In this document: positions 1 to 7,862 of the stretch, piece by piece
Layout of the letters: every line of letters starts with the position of its first letter
Position numbering within the stretch: position 1 is the first letter of the stretch
Assembly: GCA_021323165.1 (NCBI GenBank)
Contig: JAJTCJ010000121.1
Location: forward strand, 1 to 32,551
DNA length: 32,551 bases
Direction: 5' to 3'
Source: Bacteroidota bacterium
GTDB taxonomy: Bacteria; Bacteroidota; Bacteroidia; 2-12-FULL-35-15
Translations under genes and position numbers: made by a program
The notes under the pieces: model-generated
Seen by the model: the letters and a program-made list of their open reading frames with translations, nothing else
Database searches by the model: none
Told to the model about the DNA's origin: nothing

Positions 1-837
1 AAATTCATTCAAACTAAAATAAATACCAGAAAGTCCAAGCAACGTTTCTCTTCTTTTCGGATCTAATTCATACGCTTTTTCCATGAATGGAAGGGATTCT
101 TTAAAAAGATTGATCGAATTATCCTGAATATCATTTAGCGCAACTATATCAAGATCGTAATCAGATTGATTAATCAGATTTACAGCCTGATTATAATACA
201 AAATTCCCATATTATAATTTGCAAAAATATTATTCGGATCCTGAGCCAAGATCTTGTTATAAGCTTCTTTTGCAAGTTTAAGGAATTCCGTTTTCTTCCG
301 GTCGCCTTCAAATATCTTAGTGTACAAAGATGCGATCGCCAAAGTAAAATCTATGTCTTTTTGTTTAACGGTAGCAGGAGATGGATCTACCAAAAGATAA
401 TATTCCTTAAATCTTTCAAAATTACTGATCGCAATTTTATAATCAATAGAATCAAGACTTGCAGCGGCATCGTTATATAAAGTTGTTGCCAGGTACTTCA
501 CATTTTTAATACACTCCTGAACGTTCTCCTGAGATGAATCAATCGATACAGATTTCTTAAAGGAAGTGAGCGCTTCTAATCGTGAAGGGGATAATTTGTT
601 GCCTTTTTCCTGTTTGTTATAAATGGATTTATAAACAAATCCACGTAAATACCAGGCCTGAGGGTCATTTGATGTTTCAGGATGTTTCACAGCAAAGTCA
701 ATTGAAGCCTTTGCGCTATCCAACTGATCGTTTTTCAAGAACGCATACGCAGCAGAAACCCTGCTTTGCTGGGCTTTTAGCACTACCGCTGTGAGAAGCA
801 GTAATGTAAAACACATTGTTCTTTTTAACTTTAACAT
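1..837 (-). CDS. Secreted TPR-like protein, 3' end beyond the window
   Basis: The frame is open from an ATG at 835-837 through 279 codons to the left edge of the window, so the C-terminus is missing. The first ~23 residues form a signal peptide (MLKLKRT, then a Leu/Val-rich core ending in LKAQ), so the product is exported. A second in-frame ATG at 816 would cut away the positively charged n-region, so 837 is preferred. The rest is helical with TPR-like pairs, for example NYNMGILYYNQA near residue 210 and LLGLSGIYFSLNEF at the cut edge. Such repeats normally mediate protein-protein contacts. It reads the same way as the YfiR-like remnant upstream of it (gap about 27 nt), so the two could be co-transcribed. 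No catalytic domain is visible in the part present, and I cannot assign a specific function. Confidence 0.8.
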   Translation of the reverse strand, partial: MLKLKRTMCFTLLLLTAVVLKAQQSRVSAAYAFLKNDQLDSAKASIDFAVKHPETSNDPQAWYLRGFVYKSIYNKQEKGNKLSPSRLEALTSFKKSVSIDSSQENVQECIKNVKYLATTLYNDAAASLDSIDYKIAISNFERFKEYYLLVDPSPATVKQKDIDFTLAIASLYTKIFEGDRKKTEFLKLAKEAYNKILAQDPNNIFANYNMGILYYNQAVNLINQSDYDLDIVALNDIQDNSINLFKESLPFMEKAYELDPKRRETLLGLSGIYFSLNEF

Positions 838-864
838 CTTAATTATCATGTAAATATATAAAAA

Positions 865-1300
865 TTATTTAACTTGAACAGCCATATCCACAAGTGTGGA
901 TGCAACCTTTAATTTATATTTTTCTATATTCCCTCTATTCAGCTCAATTTTCTGCTTATTTTCTACTACCGAAAAGTTTATGCCATAAAATGTAAATAAT
1001 ATGGCATTGAGAGGCCTCTGCAGAAGAGGAAATATTCTTTATTTCCATCTTTTGAGCTCCAACCATTTTAGAAGTTGCCATTTTATTCAGTTCATTCAGT
1101 AATGGCATATTTGTACCATACACACCAATTACAAAATTCCCATCCTTATATTCTGTTGGCCACTCTATGTATTTAGTAAAATTATAGATATAGATAGCTT
1201 TGATCTTAGCACCAGCTTCTTCTGCCTGATCAAGCTTAATTGCTGCACTTTGGGTGAGCAGTATTAAAGGCAATAATAATATGAAAAGTAGTTTTTTCAT
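865..1300 (-). pseudogene. YfiR-like (DUF4154) periplasmic protein, internal deletion with frameshift
   Basis: The first ~100 codons encode a signal peptide (MKKLLFILLLPLILL...) and the typical YfiR/DUF4154 core: IYIYNFTKYIEWP, then FVIGVYGTNMPLLNEL, then SQCHIIYI. The frame then runs into LWHKLFGSRK and a stop at 956. A different frame picks up immediately at about 984 and reads GINFSVVENKQKIELN, continuing to ...STLVDMAVQVK and a stop at 865-867. That is the C-terminal part of the same family. The roughly 35-40 residues that usually separate these two blocks are absent, so this is an out-of-frame internal deletion with its junction near 984-990. Intact family members are about 170-190 aa and are periplasmic, often linked to sensor or cyclic-di-GMP signalling. 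A TAnnTTTG box lies upstream at 1351-1358. The family call is strong. The size of the loss is inferred from what I know of the family, not measured. Confidence 0.75.
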
Positions 1301-1350
1301 TGATCCGGACGCCCAAAAGCAAATTATAAGCCAGTTTTAATTTGTGTGCG

Positions 1351-1358
1351 CAAATATA
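1351..1358 (-). promoter_or_regulatory. Bacteroidota -7 box (TATATTTG) for the YfiR-like gene
   Basis: Read on the minus strand this is TATATTTG, a match to the Bacteroidota sigma-A -7 consensus TAnnTTTG, about 50 nt upstream of the ATG at 1300. T-rich sequence lies upstream, but I see no clear TTTG -33 element at ideal spacing. The divergent sigma gene has its own box at 1435-1442. Confidence 0.45.
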
Positions 1359-1434
1359 AACAAATTTACAAACCGAAACCAGATATTGACAGACTCTTAT
1401 GGTTCACTCAGGTTAAAAGCATAAATAAAAAAAC

Positions 1435-1442
1435 TATTTTTG
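1435..1442 (+). promoter_or_regulatory. Bacteroidota -7 box (TATTTTTG) for the ECF sigma gene
   Basis: TATTTTTG matches TAnnTTTG and lies only 6 nt before the ATG at 1449. A transcript starting at the usual distance would have little or no 5' leader. This supports 1449, not 1586, as the original start of the sigma factor. Confidence 0.5.
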
Positions 1443-1448
1443 TTTCGA

Positions 1449-2041
1449 ATGCATTCCGTTAAGTTAAATAATCTTGAAGATCTTGAACTTGTTTCTTTGT
1501 ATAAGAATACGGGAGATAAACGGGAGATAAGAATTGTGTCGGAATCTTATTTCAAAGACATACCCATCTTATTTTCGGTGTTTGCATGAAATATCTTAAA
1601 GATGAGGATGATAGTGAAGACGCTTCAATGCTAATCTTCGAGAAACTCCTGACCGATCTCAAAAAATATGAGATCCAGCAATTTAAGGCATGGCTACATA
1701 TGGTTTGTAAAAATTTCTGCCTTATGCAATTGAGATCCGGTAAGACTAAGCTCAAACATCAAAAGGAATTACAGAAAGATTTAGAAGCGAATATGGAAAC
1801 GGACCATGAATTGCATCTATCCATGGCAAGGATGAAAGAAGTGCAGCTATCTCTGATGGAAGACTGTATAAAGGAACTTAATAAAGACCAGAAAATCTGT
1901 ATTGAACTTTTCTATTTACAGGAAAAAAGTTACAGTGAAGTTGCTGAAATGACTAGCTTTTCGATGAATAATGTAAAAAGTTTTATTCAGAATGGGAAAA
2001 GAAATTTAAAAATCTGCATTGAATCTCAGAAGATTCATTAA
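1449..2041 (+). pseudogene. ECF-family RNA polymerase sigma factor, frameshifted by an 11-bp tandem duplication
   Basis: From ATG 1449 the frame encodes MHSVKLNNLEDLELVSLYKNTGDK, a normal N-terminus for a Bacteroidota ECF sigma factor. It then goes out of frame and stops at 1587-1589. Removing one copy of the duplicated 11-mer (1509-1519 or 1520-1530) joins it to TGDKNCVGILFQRHTHLIF and GVCMKYLKDEDDSEDA, giving one 193-aa protein. In that protein region 2 is at residues ~20-90 and a region-4 helix-turn-helix is at residues ~125-185 (LNKDQKICIELFYL, then SYSEVAEMTSFSMNNVKSFI). As it stands, the longest intact piece is 1586-2041 (151 aa). It starts inside region 2 and lacks its N-terminal ~42 residues. 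The ATG at 1586 overlaps the upstream TGA (ATGA), so a truncated product by reinitiation is possible. The next gene, 2 nt downstream, is its presumed anti-sigma partner. Confidence 0.85.
1509..1530 (+). repeat. Exact 11-bp tandem duplication inside the sigma factor gene
   Basis: The unit ACGGGAGATAA occurs twice back to back, at 1509-1519 and 1520-1530. Eleven is not a multiple of three, so the second copy shifts the frame. With one copy the gene is continuous. Confidence 0.97.
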
Positions 2042-2043
2042 AA

Positions 2044-3339
2044 ATGAGTGAGAAACTAAAACATATTATTTATACCAAAGGAGATTGTATCCCGGAGAAA
2101 ACAATGTTTGATTACATTGATAATCTTTTGAGTTCCCGTGAACAACATAATGTCGAAAAGCATTTGATTGATTGTGAATTTTGTTCTGATGCACTGGAAG
2201 GTCTACGACTGGTGAAGAATAGAAATAAAACTTCCAAAATTAATACATCAATAAATAGAAAGCTGGCAGTTCCTGAGAAAAAGAATAAGATTGTTGATAT
2301 TAGGTTTATAATGACGGCAGCAGCTGGCCTGCTTCTATTGATCGGAGGAGTATTCTTCTTCAATCAATTTATCTCGAATTCTAAAGAAAATATCGCTGAG
2401 CTTAAATCTACTGTTACAAAAGAAAGAAAGTCTTCGGAAAGCCTAACTCCTCAGGAGGAGAGTATCACAACCTCAGAAACTGTAGAAACTGCAAATGATA
2501 ATGAAACGGATTTAAAAGAACCTGATAAAAAAACACCTCAAAAAGAGCCGTTAGAAGTAGGATCAAAACTACTTGAAAATAAGAATGAAAAGGGTGAAGG
2601 TTATTTGAGTACCGAAATAGCAGATGAAATATCGGTTTCCGAGGAAGAGAAAAACACGAGCGTCAACAAAGATTCTGACTACAACAATGAGCAAGCAATT
2701 TCGGCAAACCAGAATTCCATCGTTTCCGCTCCGGTCATGGATAAAATTGTTTCTAAAGAATCAAACGTTCGTTTAGATGATACAAAGGCAAATTCTGGGA
2801 AAGCTGAAAATAATGATGGGATTTTAGCCTTTGAAAAACGGTCTGTTAAGGGGGATGAAAAATCCAAAAACAAATATGAAAAAAAGAAAGAGGAGCAAAA
2901 AGAACCTGAACAAAAACCTTCTTCTGCTGCAAACAATACTTCTGATCAGTCTATAGAAACATTAAAGCAAACGAGTGATCTTGAAAGTCAGATGGATTCA
3001 GCTATTACATTTACAGGAACAACAGAAAAAATATTCAGCCAGGTAGATCAGATGCCTGATTTTCCAGGCGGTGAAACCGCATTACAAAAGTATTTTAATG
3101 ATAAGATAAATACGATCGAAAATAAAGATCTTCTAAAAGTAGCTACTCTAAACATTCAATTTATAATTAATTCAAAAGGAAAAGCAATTAACGGAAAACT
3201 TGTTAATCCAAAAAACAAGACAATTGAAATACAAATTATTGACGCAATTAACAACATGCCCCTCTGGACTCCAGCAAAATCAAATGGAGAAGCGGTAAAT
3301 ATTCTTTTTGATCTTCCAATTAAAATCAATATCAGATAA
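2044..3339 (+). CDS. Transmembrane anti-sigma factor with TonB-like C-terminal domain
   Basis: The N-terminus carries an anti-sigma zinc-finger signature, H-x3-C-x2-C, at His40, Cys44 and Cys47 (KHLIDCEFC), which in this family holds an ECF sigma factor inactive in the cytoplasm. One membrane helix follows at about residues 87-110 (IMTAAAGLLLLIGGVFFF). A long charged linker rich in Lys, Glu, Ser and Asn spans about residues 115-330 and would cross the periplasm. The last ~95 residues resemble the TonB C-terminal domain: MPDFPGGETALQKYF, a central NIQFIINSKGKAINGKLV, and an end in NMPLWTPAKSNG. The gene starts 2 nt after the sigma gene, so the two are a pair. The fused layout suggests that an outer-membrane or periplasmic contact controls sigma release. 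The anti-sigma and TonB-like calls come from motifs; the joint function is inference. Confidence 0.85.
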   Translation: MSEKLKHIIYTKGDCIPEKTMFDYIDNLLSSREQHNVEKHLIDCEFCSDALEGLRLVKNRNKTSKINTSINRKLAVPEKKNKIVDIRFIMTAAAGLLLLIGGVFFFNQFISNSKENIAELKSTVTKERKSSESLTPQEESITTSETVETANDNETDLKEPDKKTPQKEPLEVGSKLLENKNEKGEGYLSTEIADEISVSEEEKNTSVNKDSDYNNEQAISANQNSIVSAPVMDKIVSKESNVRLDDTKANSGKAENNDGILAFEKRSVKGDEKSKNKYEKKKEEQKEPEQKPSSAANNTSDQSIETLKQTSDLESQMDSAITFTGTTEKIFSQVDQMPDFPGGETALQKYFNDKINTIENKDLLKVATLNIQFIINSKGKAINGKLVNPKNKTIEIQIIDAINNMPLWTPAKSNGEAVNILFDLPIKINIR

Positions 3340-3404
3340 AAGCAATTAACATCATGTGTTTAATAACCTTTTAAAATGCGAGTTTTAAGAGAGCAACTGG
3401 AAGG

Positions 3405-3412
3405 TATTTTTG
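3405..3412 (+). promoter_or_regulatory. Bacteroidota -7 box (TATTTTTG) for the NlpC/P60 gene
   Basis: TATTTTTG lies 15 nt before ATG 3428. The alternative TTG codon at 3410 falls inside this box, which argues for the ATG as the real start. The box would give the NlpC/P60 gene a promoter separate from the sigma/anti-sigma pair. Confidence 0.45.
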
Positions 3413-3427
3413 AGAAAAGCTTTTTGT

Positions 3428-3988
3428 ATGAGCCTCTTAAAAATCAAAATCTGCTTTTTTTATTTATCCTTCAGCTTAACATTTACTTTGTTCTTCACTT
3501 CCTGCAAATCAGGCAGGAATATTACAATTGACAAAAACTCCCAACACAATCATTCAGGCAATTCTAAAAAAATAAGTGAAAAATACGCTCTGCTTTTAGA
3601 TATATCTGAAGATCAAATATCCAATTCGGAGCTATACTTCTTTATCGATGAGTGGTATGGAGTTCCTTATAAGTACGGAGGATGCAACAAAAAAGGAATT
3701 GATTGTTCTAATTTCACAGCTACACTTTATAAGGACATCTACCATAAGTCCGTTTCAGGCTCTTCTTCATCGATATACAAGCAATGTAAAGTAATTTCAA
3801 CAAAAGATCTTAAGGAAGGAGATCTGGTATTTTTCAAAATAGAGAAAAATGAAGTTTCTCACGTAGGCATTTATCTTCACAATAATAAGTTTGTTCATGC
3901 AACTACAAAAAAAGGAGTAATGATCAATGATTTGAATGAAAATTATTACAAAAAATATTTTTTCAAAGCCGGACGCATACTTAATTAA
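3428..3988 (+). CDS. NlpC/P60-family peptidoglycan endopeptidase, lipoprotein
   Basis: This 186-aa protein starts with a lipoprotein signal peptide: a hydrophobic stretch ending in LFFTSC, with the lipidation Cys at residue 26. It should therefore be anchored in the outer or inner membrane. The rest is an NlpC/P60 cysteine peptidase domain. Catalytic Cys93 lies in GIDCSNFTA, His145 in VSHVGIYL, and a third polar residue, His157, in FVHATTKKG. YGVPYKYGGCNKKGIDC is the usual entry to the active site. Such enzymes cut peptide stems of peptidoglycan, commonly between D-Glu and a diamino acid. Starting at TTG 3410 would add six residues but overlaps a promoter box, so ATG 3428 was chosen. The next gene begins 2 nt after the stop, so they are co-transcribed. 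Confidence 0.9.
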   Translation: MSLLKIKICFFYLSFSLTFTLFFTSCKSGRNITIDKNSQHNHSGNSKKISEKYALLLDISEDQISNSELYFFIDEWYGVPYKYGGCNKKGIDCSNFTATLYKDIYHKSVSGSSSSIYKQCKVISTKDLKEGDLVFFKIEKNEVSHVGIYLHNNKFVHATTKKGVMINDLNENYYKKYFFKAGRILN

Positions 3989-3990
3989 AT

Positions 3991-5106
3991 ATGACAAACC
4001 AAAACTCCTGTACTCAGATTCGAATAATTACCCGTTTGACTGCTATTGGTTGTATCATAAGTATGATTCTTTCAACGAAGCTTTGGTTTGGTGAACGAAC
4101 TTTTCCCGAGGTTCCCGCCTTTGAATTCTTAACTTTTTTACAACCGGTCGGAAACATCTTAGCGTGTTTAGCAATTCTACTTTTAATATGTATTTTATTT
4201 ACACGTTTTCCTCAAAAATTTATTATTGGATTTGTTATTACAGCGGGTTTCCTTGCTTTAATGGACATTAACCGTTTTCAACCATGGTTTTATCAATATC
4301 TTTTAATGTTCTTTCTCTTAAGTTCCTTCAATTTCAGATGTGATGATACACGAAAACAACAGGCTTTAGTTACTACATTAAAACTAATGGTTGCAGCCAT
4401 CTATTTTTGGAGCGGATTGCAAAAACTTAATCCTCATTTTTTAACCGATACCTTTCCCTGGCTGATGGAGCCAATCACTAATCATCTTTCCGGGGGCAAT
4501 ATCGGGTATGCATTTCCTTTAATAGAAACATTCACCGGAATTTGTTTATTAATTAATGGTTTACAACGACCGGCTATAATCATAGCCAGTTTAATGCATC
4601 TCTTTATTCTATTTGTATTAAGTCCCTTCGGTCATAATTATAATTATGTTGTTTGGCCATGGAACGTAGTTATGATAGGATTTAATTTTATGCTTTTCTT
4701 TGATGAAACCGCACTAAAATTAATCGACTTCAGAAATACAGTAAGCTATCATGCTCCAAAAATTGTTATCATTCTATTTGTAATGATGCCTTTATTTAAT
4801 TTCTTTAATTCATGGAGTTCATATCTCTCTCACAATTTATATTCGGGAAATACAGATAACGGAGTTATTTGCATCTCAGATTCTGTCAAAACCAGGCTTT
4901 CTTCTAATATTTCGAAATATGCAGTCGCTGACGGACATCAATACCAGATAAATATTAAATACTGGTGTATGCAGGAATTGGGTATTCCGGCCTTCCCTGA
5001 AAGAAAAAATTTCGAGAAGGTTACCGACCTTTTTTATAATTATACAGAAGACCCATCTCAGGTTTTTCTTTATTATACTCCCAAATTAAGATTTAACGAA
5101 AAATAA
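3991..5106 (+). CDS. Polytopic inner-membrane protein, HTTM/DoxX-like
   Basis: The 371-aa product has about eight hydrophobic helices in residues 10-275, followed by a soluble tail of roughly 95 residues. Recognisable pieces are AAIYFWSGLQKLNPHF and SPFGHNYNYVVWPWN. They recall the helical core shared by HTTM (vitamin K-dependent carboxylase-like) and DoxX-like proteins, where a Gly-Leu-x-Lys-Leu motif in a helix is typical. The similarity is from memory of the motifs and is weak, so enzymatic activity should not be assumed. The gene starts 2 nt after the NlpC/P60 lipoprotein and is followed by a strong terminator at 5137-5168, so it ends that transcription unit. The pairing with a wall hydrolase suggests an envelope role. 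Existence of the gene is near certain; function is unknown. Confidence 0.8.
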   Translation: MTNQNSCTQIRIITRLTAIGCIISMILSTKLWFGERTFPEVPAFEFLTFLQPVGNILACLAILLLICILFTRFPQKFIIGFVITAGFLALMDINRFQPWFYQYLLMFFLLSSFNFRCDDTRKQQALVTTLKLMVAAIYFWSGLQKLNPHFLTDTFPWLMEPITNHLSGGNIGYAFPLIETFTGICLLINGLQRPAIIIASLMHLFILFVLSPFGHNYNYVVWPWNVVMIGFNFMLFFDETALKLIDFRNTVSYHAPKIVIILFVMMPLFNFFNSWSSYLSHNLYSGNTDNGVICISDSVKTRLSSNISKYAVADGHQYQINIKYWCMQELGIPAFPERKNFEKVTDLFYNYTEDPSQVFLYYTPKLRFNEK

Positions 5107-5136
5107 AACAGGTTCTATTAGAAATAGCAATGAAAC

Positions 5137-5168
5137 GAAAAAGGTTGCATTATTAAGCAACCTTTTTC
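5137..5168. terminator. Bidirectional intrinsic terminator between convergent genes
   Basis: A perfect 12-bp stem (GAAAAAGGTTGC at 5137-5148 with its complement at 5157-5168) encloses an 8-nt loop. The stem base supplies an A run on one side and a T run on the other, so it can stop transcription of the membrane-protein gene (plus) and of hemF (minus). Confidence 0.9.
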
Positions 5169-5190
5169 AGCATACACGTTCTGATACGTG

Positions 5191-6093
5191 TTAAACCCAG
5201 TTAATTCCTTTTTTTAAGAGTAATAGAGTTGACTCTTCATCACTTCCTTTATCCGGAAGGAAATTATACAGCCAACCGGCAGTTTCCGGTAAGCTCATTA
5301 AAATAGATTCGGTTCGACCGTTTGTCTCAAGCCCGAATTTTGTACCTTTATCATATACAAGATTGAATTCCACATACCTCCCTCTTCTGAGAAGCTGCCA
5401 TTGTTTATTTTTTTCAGAAAATGTTTTTGTTTTATTACGATTCATCAGACTCGTATAAACCGGGGCAAAAGTATTTCCGATTTCTTTAATGAAATCGAAT
5501 CTTGCATGTTTTGTTATTGCATCAGTCGCTGTAAGCTTATCAAAGAAGATTCCTCCTACTCCACGTGTTTCTTTTCTGTGAGGTATATAGAAATAATCAT
5601 CAGCCCATTTTTTAAAATGAGGGTAGAATGATCGATCATGTTTATCACATGCCTCTTTCAACGAATTATGGAAGAATTTCGCATCCTCTTCAACTATATA
5701 ATGAGGAGTAAGATCTATTCCTCCTCCAAACCAGAATACTCCATTGCTCATTTCAAAGTAACGAACATTCATATGGATAATCGGCACCATAGGATTAGAT
5801 GGGTGAATGACAATGGATACACCAGCTGCGTAAAATGTGAGGTCTTTATTCGTATTGAGATTTGATTCCCGTGTTAAAAACTCAGGAACAGGACCATGGA
5901 CTGCAGAAAATAAAACACCCCCTTTTTCAATTACATTTCCATGTTGAATAATTCGTGTCCGGCCTCCCCCGCCTTCTTCTCTTGTCCAGTTATCTTCTGT
6001 AAATTTTCCTTTGCCATCTTCTTTTTCAAGAGAAGCGCAGATTGAATCCTGAAGTGACTTAAACCAGCTTGTGATCTCTTCTTTTGAGGGCAT
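5191..6093 (-). CDS. hemF: Coproporphyrinogen III oxidase, oxygen-dependent
   Basis: This 300-aa protein has the length and sequence of HemF, which uses O2 to decarboxylate two propionates of coproporphyrinogen III to protoporphyrinogen IX in haem synthesis, in the cytoplasm. Family-typical stretches are NWTREEGGGGRTRII, GVSIVIHPSNPMVPIIHMN, WFGGGIDLTPHY, HRKETRGVGGIFFDKL and RRGRYVEFNLVYDKG, ending in the usual LPD...GINWV tail. The start ATG lies 1 nt after the stop of the upstream LysM gene, so it is translated from the guaA-LysM-hemF transcript. The terminator at 5137-5168 closes the operon. The oxygen-dependent enzyme implies that the organism meets O2. No active-site anomaly is visible. 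Confidence 0.97.
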   Translation of the reverse strand: MPSKEEITSWFKSLQDSICASLEKEDGKGKFTEDNWTREEGGGGRTRIIQHGNVIEKGGVLFSAVHGPVPEFLTRESNLNTNKDLTFYAAGVSIVIHPSNPMVPIIHMNVRYFEMSNGVFWFGGGIDLTPHYIVEEDAKFFHNSLKEACDKHDRSFYPHFKKWADDYFYIPHRKETRGVGGIFFDKLTATDAITKHARFDFIKEIGNTFAPVYTSLMNRNKTKTFSEKNKQWQLLRRGRYVEFNLVYDKGTKFGLETNGRTESILMSLPETAGWLYNFLPDKGSDEESTLLLLKKGINWV

Positions 6094-6094
6094 A

Positions 6095-7798
6095 TTAATT
6101 TGCTTTCACTAATTTATAGTCTTTGTATTTAAGAATGTATACAAATCTGTTTTCAAAACCACTATCGGAAGGAAACTGAGCGAAGTTGAAATTTGTCTCG
6201 AGGCAACTTTTTTTATTCTGTGGTAAAGATTGAAGAAACGCCTCACCTTTCTCCTGCAATGCAGTTAAGAAATAGTAAGTCACATCAAATCCCTGGTATG
6301 CATAATTTTCAGGTTCTGCTTTATAACGTTCGCGGTAAGTTTCAATAAAGCGTTTTGAAACGGGATTACCGAAGTCGATATAATTATTTGCAGGAACATG
6401 AAGAGATAAATTATTCAAATATTCCAGATCAAGATTGTCATAATTGGTCCAGGTCTGAAGGCCGAAAAGAACTATATCATTCTTTTCTTTCAATGTATTC
6501 AGTTTACTGATAAAATCTGTAACATAGGATTGATTGTTAGACGGCAAAATCACAATATTTTTTTTTGTCGCACTCATTGCATTTTGAATTCCTCCAAACC
6601 CCAGAACTTCTTTCACCGAATCTGCGGGAAGATGTCCTTTTTCAATCAGCATTTTATTTGCGGTATTTTTAAAGGAGTTATAGAAAGCAACTTCTTTAGC
6701 ATTCGCATTATTAATAAGTATGATATTTTGAGTATGAAATGTATCAATTACAAAGGCGGCCATCTGCTCTATCTGTAGAGTAATAGAAGGTGTTACTTTA
6801 CATACGTAAGGATTATTAAACAGAATTTTGTTAACCTGGGTAAACGGAGAAACAATTGGAATCTCATGGTCTTTTGCAAATTTCGAAAATGGAAGGAAAC
6901 CGGAACCGTACAGAGGTCCGATCATAAGATCCATTTCGGCAAGTTCAGGCTTCTTTAAAAGATTGGCAATGCCTATTGAATCAGAATCGTCCACATCATA
7001 AACAAATACCTTTGCATTAAAATGAAGTTTTTTTAAAGAATCCAATGCAAGTAAAGCTCCTTCGTAAAACTGAAGAGCCACAGTGGTTTTATTTGAAAAC
7101 AGAACATCCCCTTTTGTAAGTCTTTCCATATCCATCTGCAAAGCATCAGCAGCATAAAAAGGAAGAAAAAAAGCAATGTTATACTCATCTTTTTTTTCTC
7201 CGGTATAGATTATTGGTGGTGGAAGGACAGTGGTTCTGTCAGCAGCTAAAGTATCAGATATGGCAACTTTAGCGAGAACGCTTCCGTTACCATTCGAAAC
7301 AGGAGCTTTTGCTATATCAGTTTTAGGTTTATTATTAGGAATTCTCAAAACCTGAGTAGCCTTTAAGCCATCTTTCAGATCGGGATTCAATAATTTAATT
7401 TTCTCTACATCAACTCCATAATGTTTGGATATAGAATACAGTGTTTGCCCCTGCTCCACTTTATGAAGAATATAATTTGATGTATCAACGGTTGCAAGGG
7501 AAACTTTTTTCTTTTCAAAAGGGATCTTTAAGATCTGCCCTGGCTTAATTCCATCAATTGCATCAGGATTCTCAATTACAAGATCATTCACATCAATACT
7601 GTAAAACTTAGCAATAGCAAAAAGAGTTTGTCCTTTTTCAACAGTATGCAGATAATACTTAACTCCTCCGATTAAGGCAGAGCTTCTTGTTTTGTGGATC
7701 TCAGACGATGGTTTTTCCTGGGCATAGGAATAGTCTGAAGATCCGATGCAAAAAAGGCAGGAGAAAAAAAGGAAATTATATTTAATTAAATGTTTCAA
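6095..7798 (-). CDS. Secreted LysM protein with periplasmic-binding-protein-like domain
   Basis: The 567-aa product starts with a signal peptide (to about residue 27, ending SYAQ). Two LysM peptidoglycan-binding repeats follow at about residues 50-93 (VEKGQTLFAIAKFYSI...PGQILKIP) and 108-153 (VEQGQTLYSISKHYGV...ATQVLRIP). After a spacer, residues ~205-560 form a type I periplasmic-binding fold of the Leu/Ile/Val-binding kind: NIAFFLPFYAADA, MDLMIGPLYGSG, IPIVSPFTQVN and YQGFDVTYYFLTAL. No ABC transporter subunits lie nearby, so it is probably a wall-anchored sensor or structural protein in the periplasm and not a transport component. It sits between guaA and hemF, 64 nt after guaA and 1 nt before hemF. 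The domains are clear; the ligand is unknown. Confidence 0.9.
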   Translation of the reverse strand: MKHLIKYNFLFFSCLFCIGSSDYSYAQEKPSSEIHKTRSSALIGGVKYYLHTVEKGQTLFAIAKFYSIDVNDLVIENPDAIDGIKPGQILKIPFEKKKVSLATVDTSNYILHKVEQGQTLYSISKHYGVDVEKIKLLNPDLKDGLKATQVLRIPNNKPKTDIAKAPVSNGNGSVLAKVAISDTLAADRTTVLPPPIIYTGEKKDEYNIAFFLPFYAADALQMDMERLTKGDVLFSNKTTVALQFYEGALLALDSLKKLHFNAKVFVYDVDDSDSIGIANLLKKPELAEMDLMIGPLYGSGFLPFSKFAKDHEIPIVSPFTQVNKILFNNPYVCKVTPSITLQIEQMAAFVIDTFHTQNIILINNANAKEVAFYNSFKNTANKMLIEKGHLPADSVKEVLGFGGIQNAMSATKKNIVILPSNNQSYVTDFISKLNTLKEKNDIVLFGLQTWTNYDNLDLEYLNNLSLHVPANNYIDFGNPVSKRFIETYRERYKAEPENYAYQGFDVTYYFLTALQEKGEAFLQSLPQNKKSCLETNFNFAQFPSDSGFENRFVYILKYKDYKLVKAN

Positions 7799-7862
7799 AT
7801 TTCAGATTTCAATTTTACTCATAGGAATCAGCAATTTACAAATTGCTTAATTTCTAAATTAG

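Noticed and set aside
166-480. 104-codon open frame on the plus strand at the left edge
   Set aside because: It is antisense to the partial TPR protein, whose frame is open from 837 to the window edge with a good signal peptide.
3410-3427. TTG start for the NlpC/P60 lipoprotein
   Set aside because: It overlaps the predicted -7 box and adds nothing to the signal peptide; the ATG at 3428 is sufficient.
7830-7847. Small AT-rich hairpin between guaA and the LysM gene
   Set aside because: The stem is 7-8 bp, nearly all A/T with a tiny loop and no U tract; it is too weak to call a terminator.
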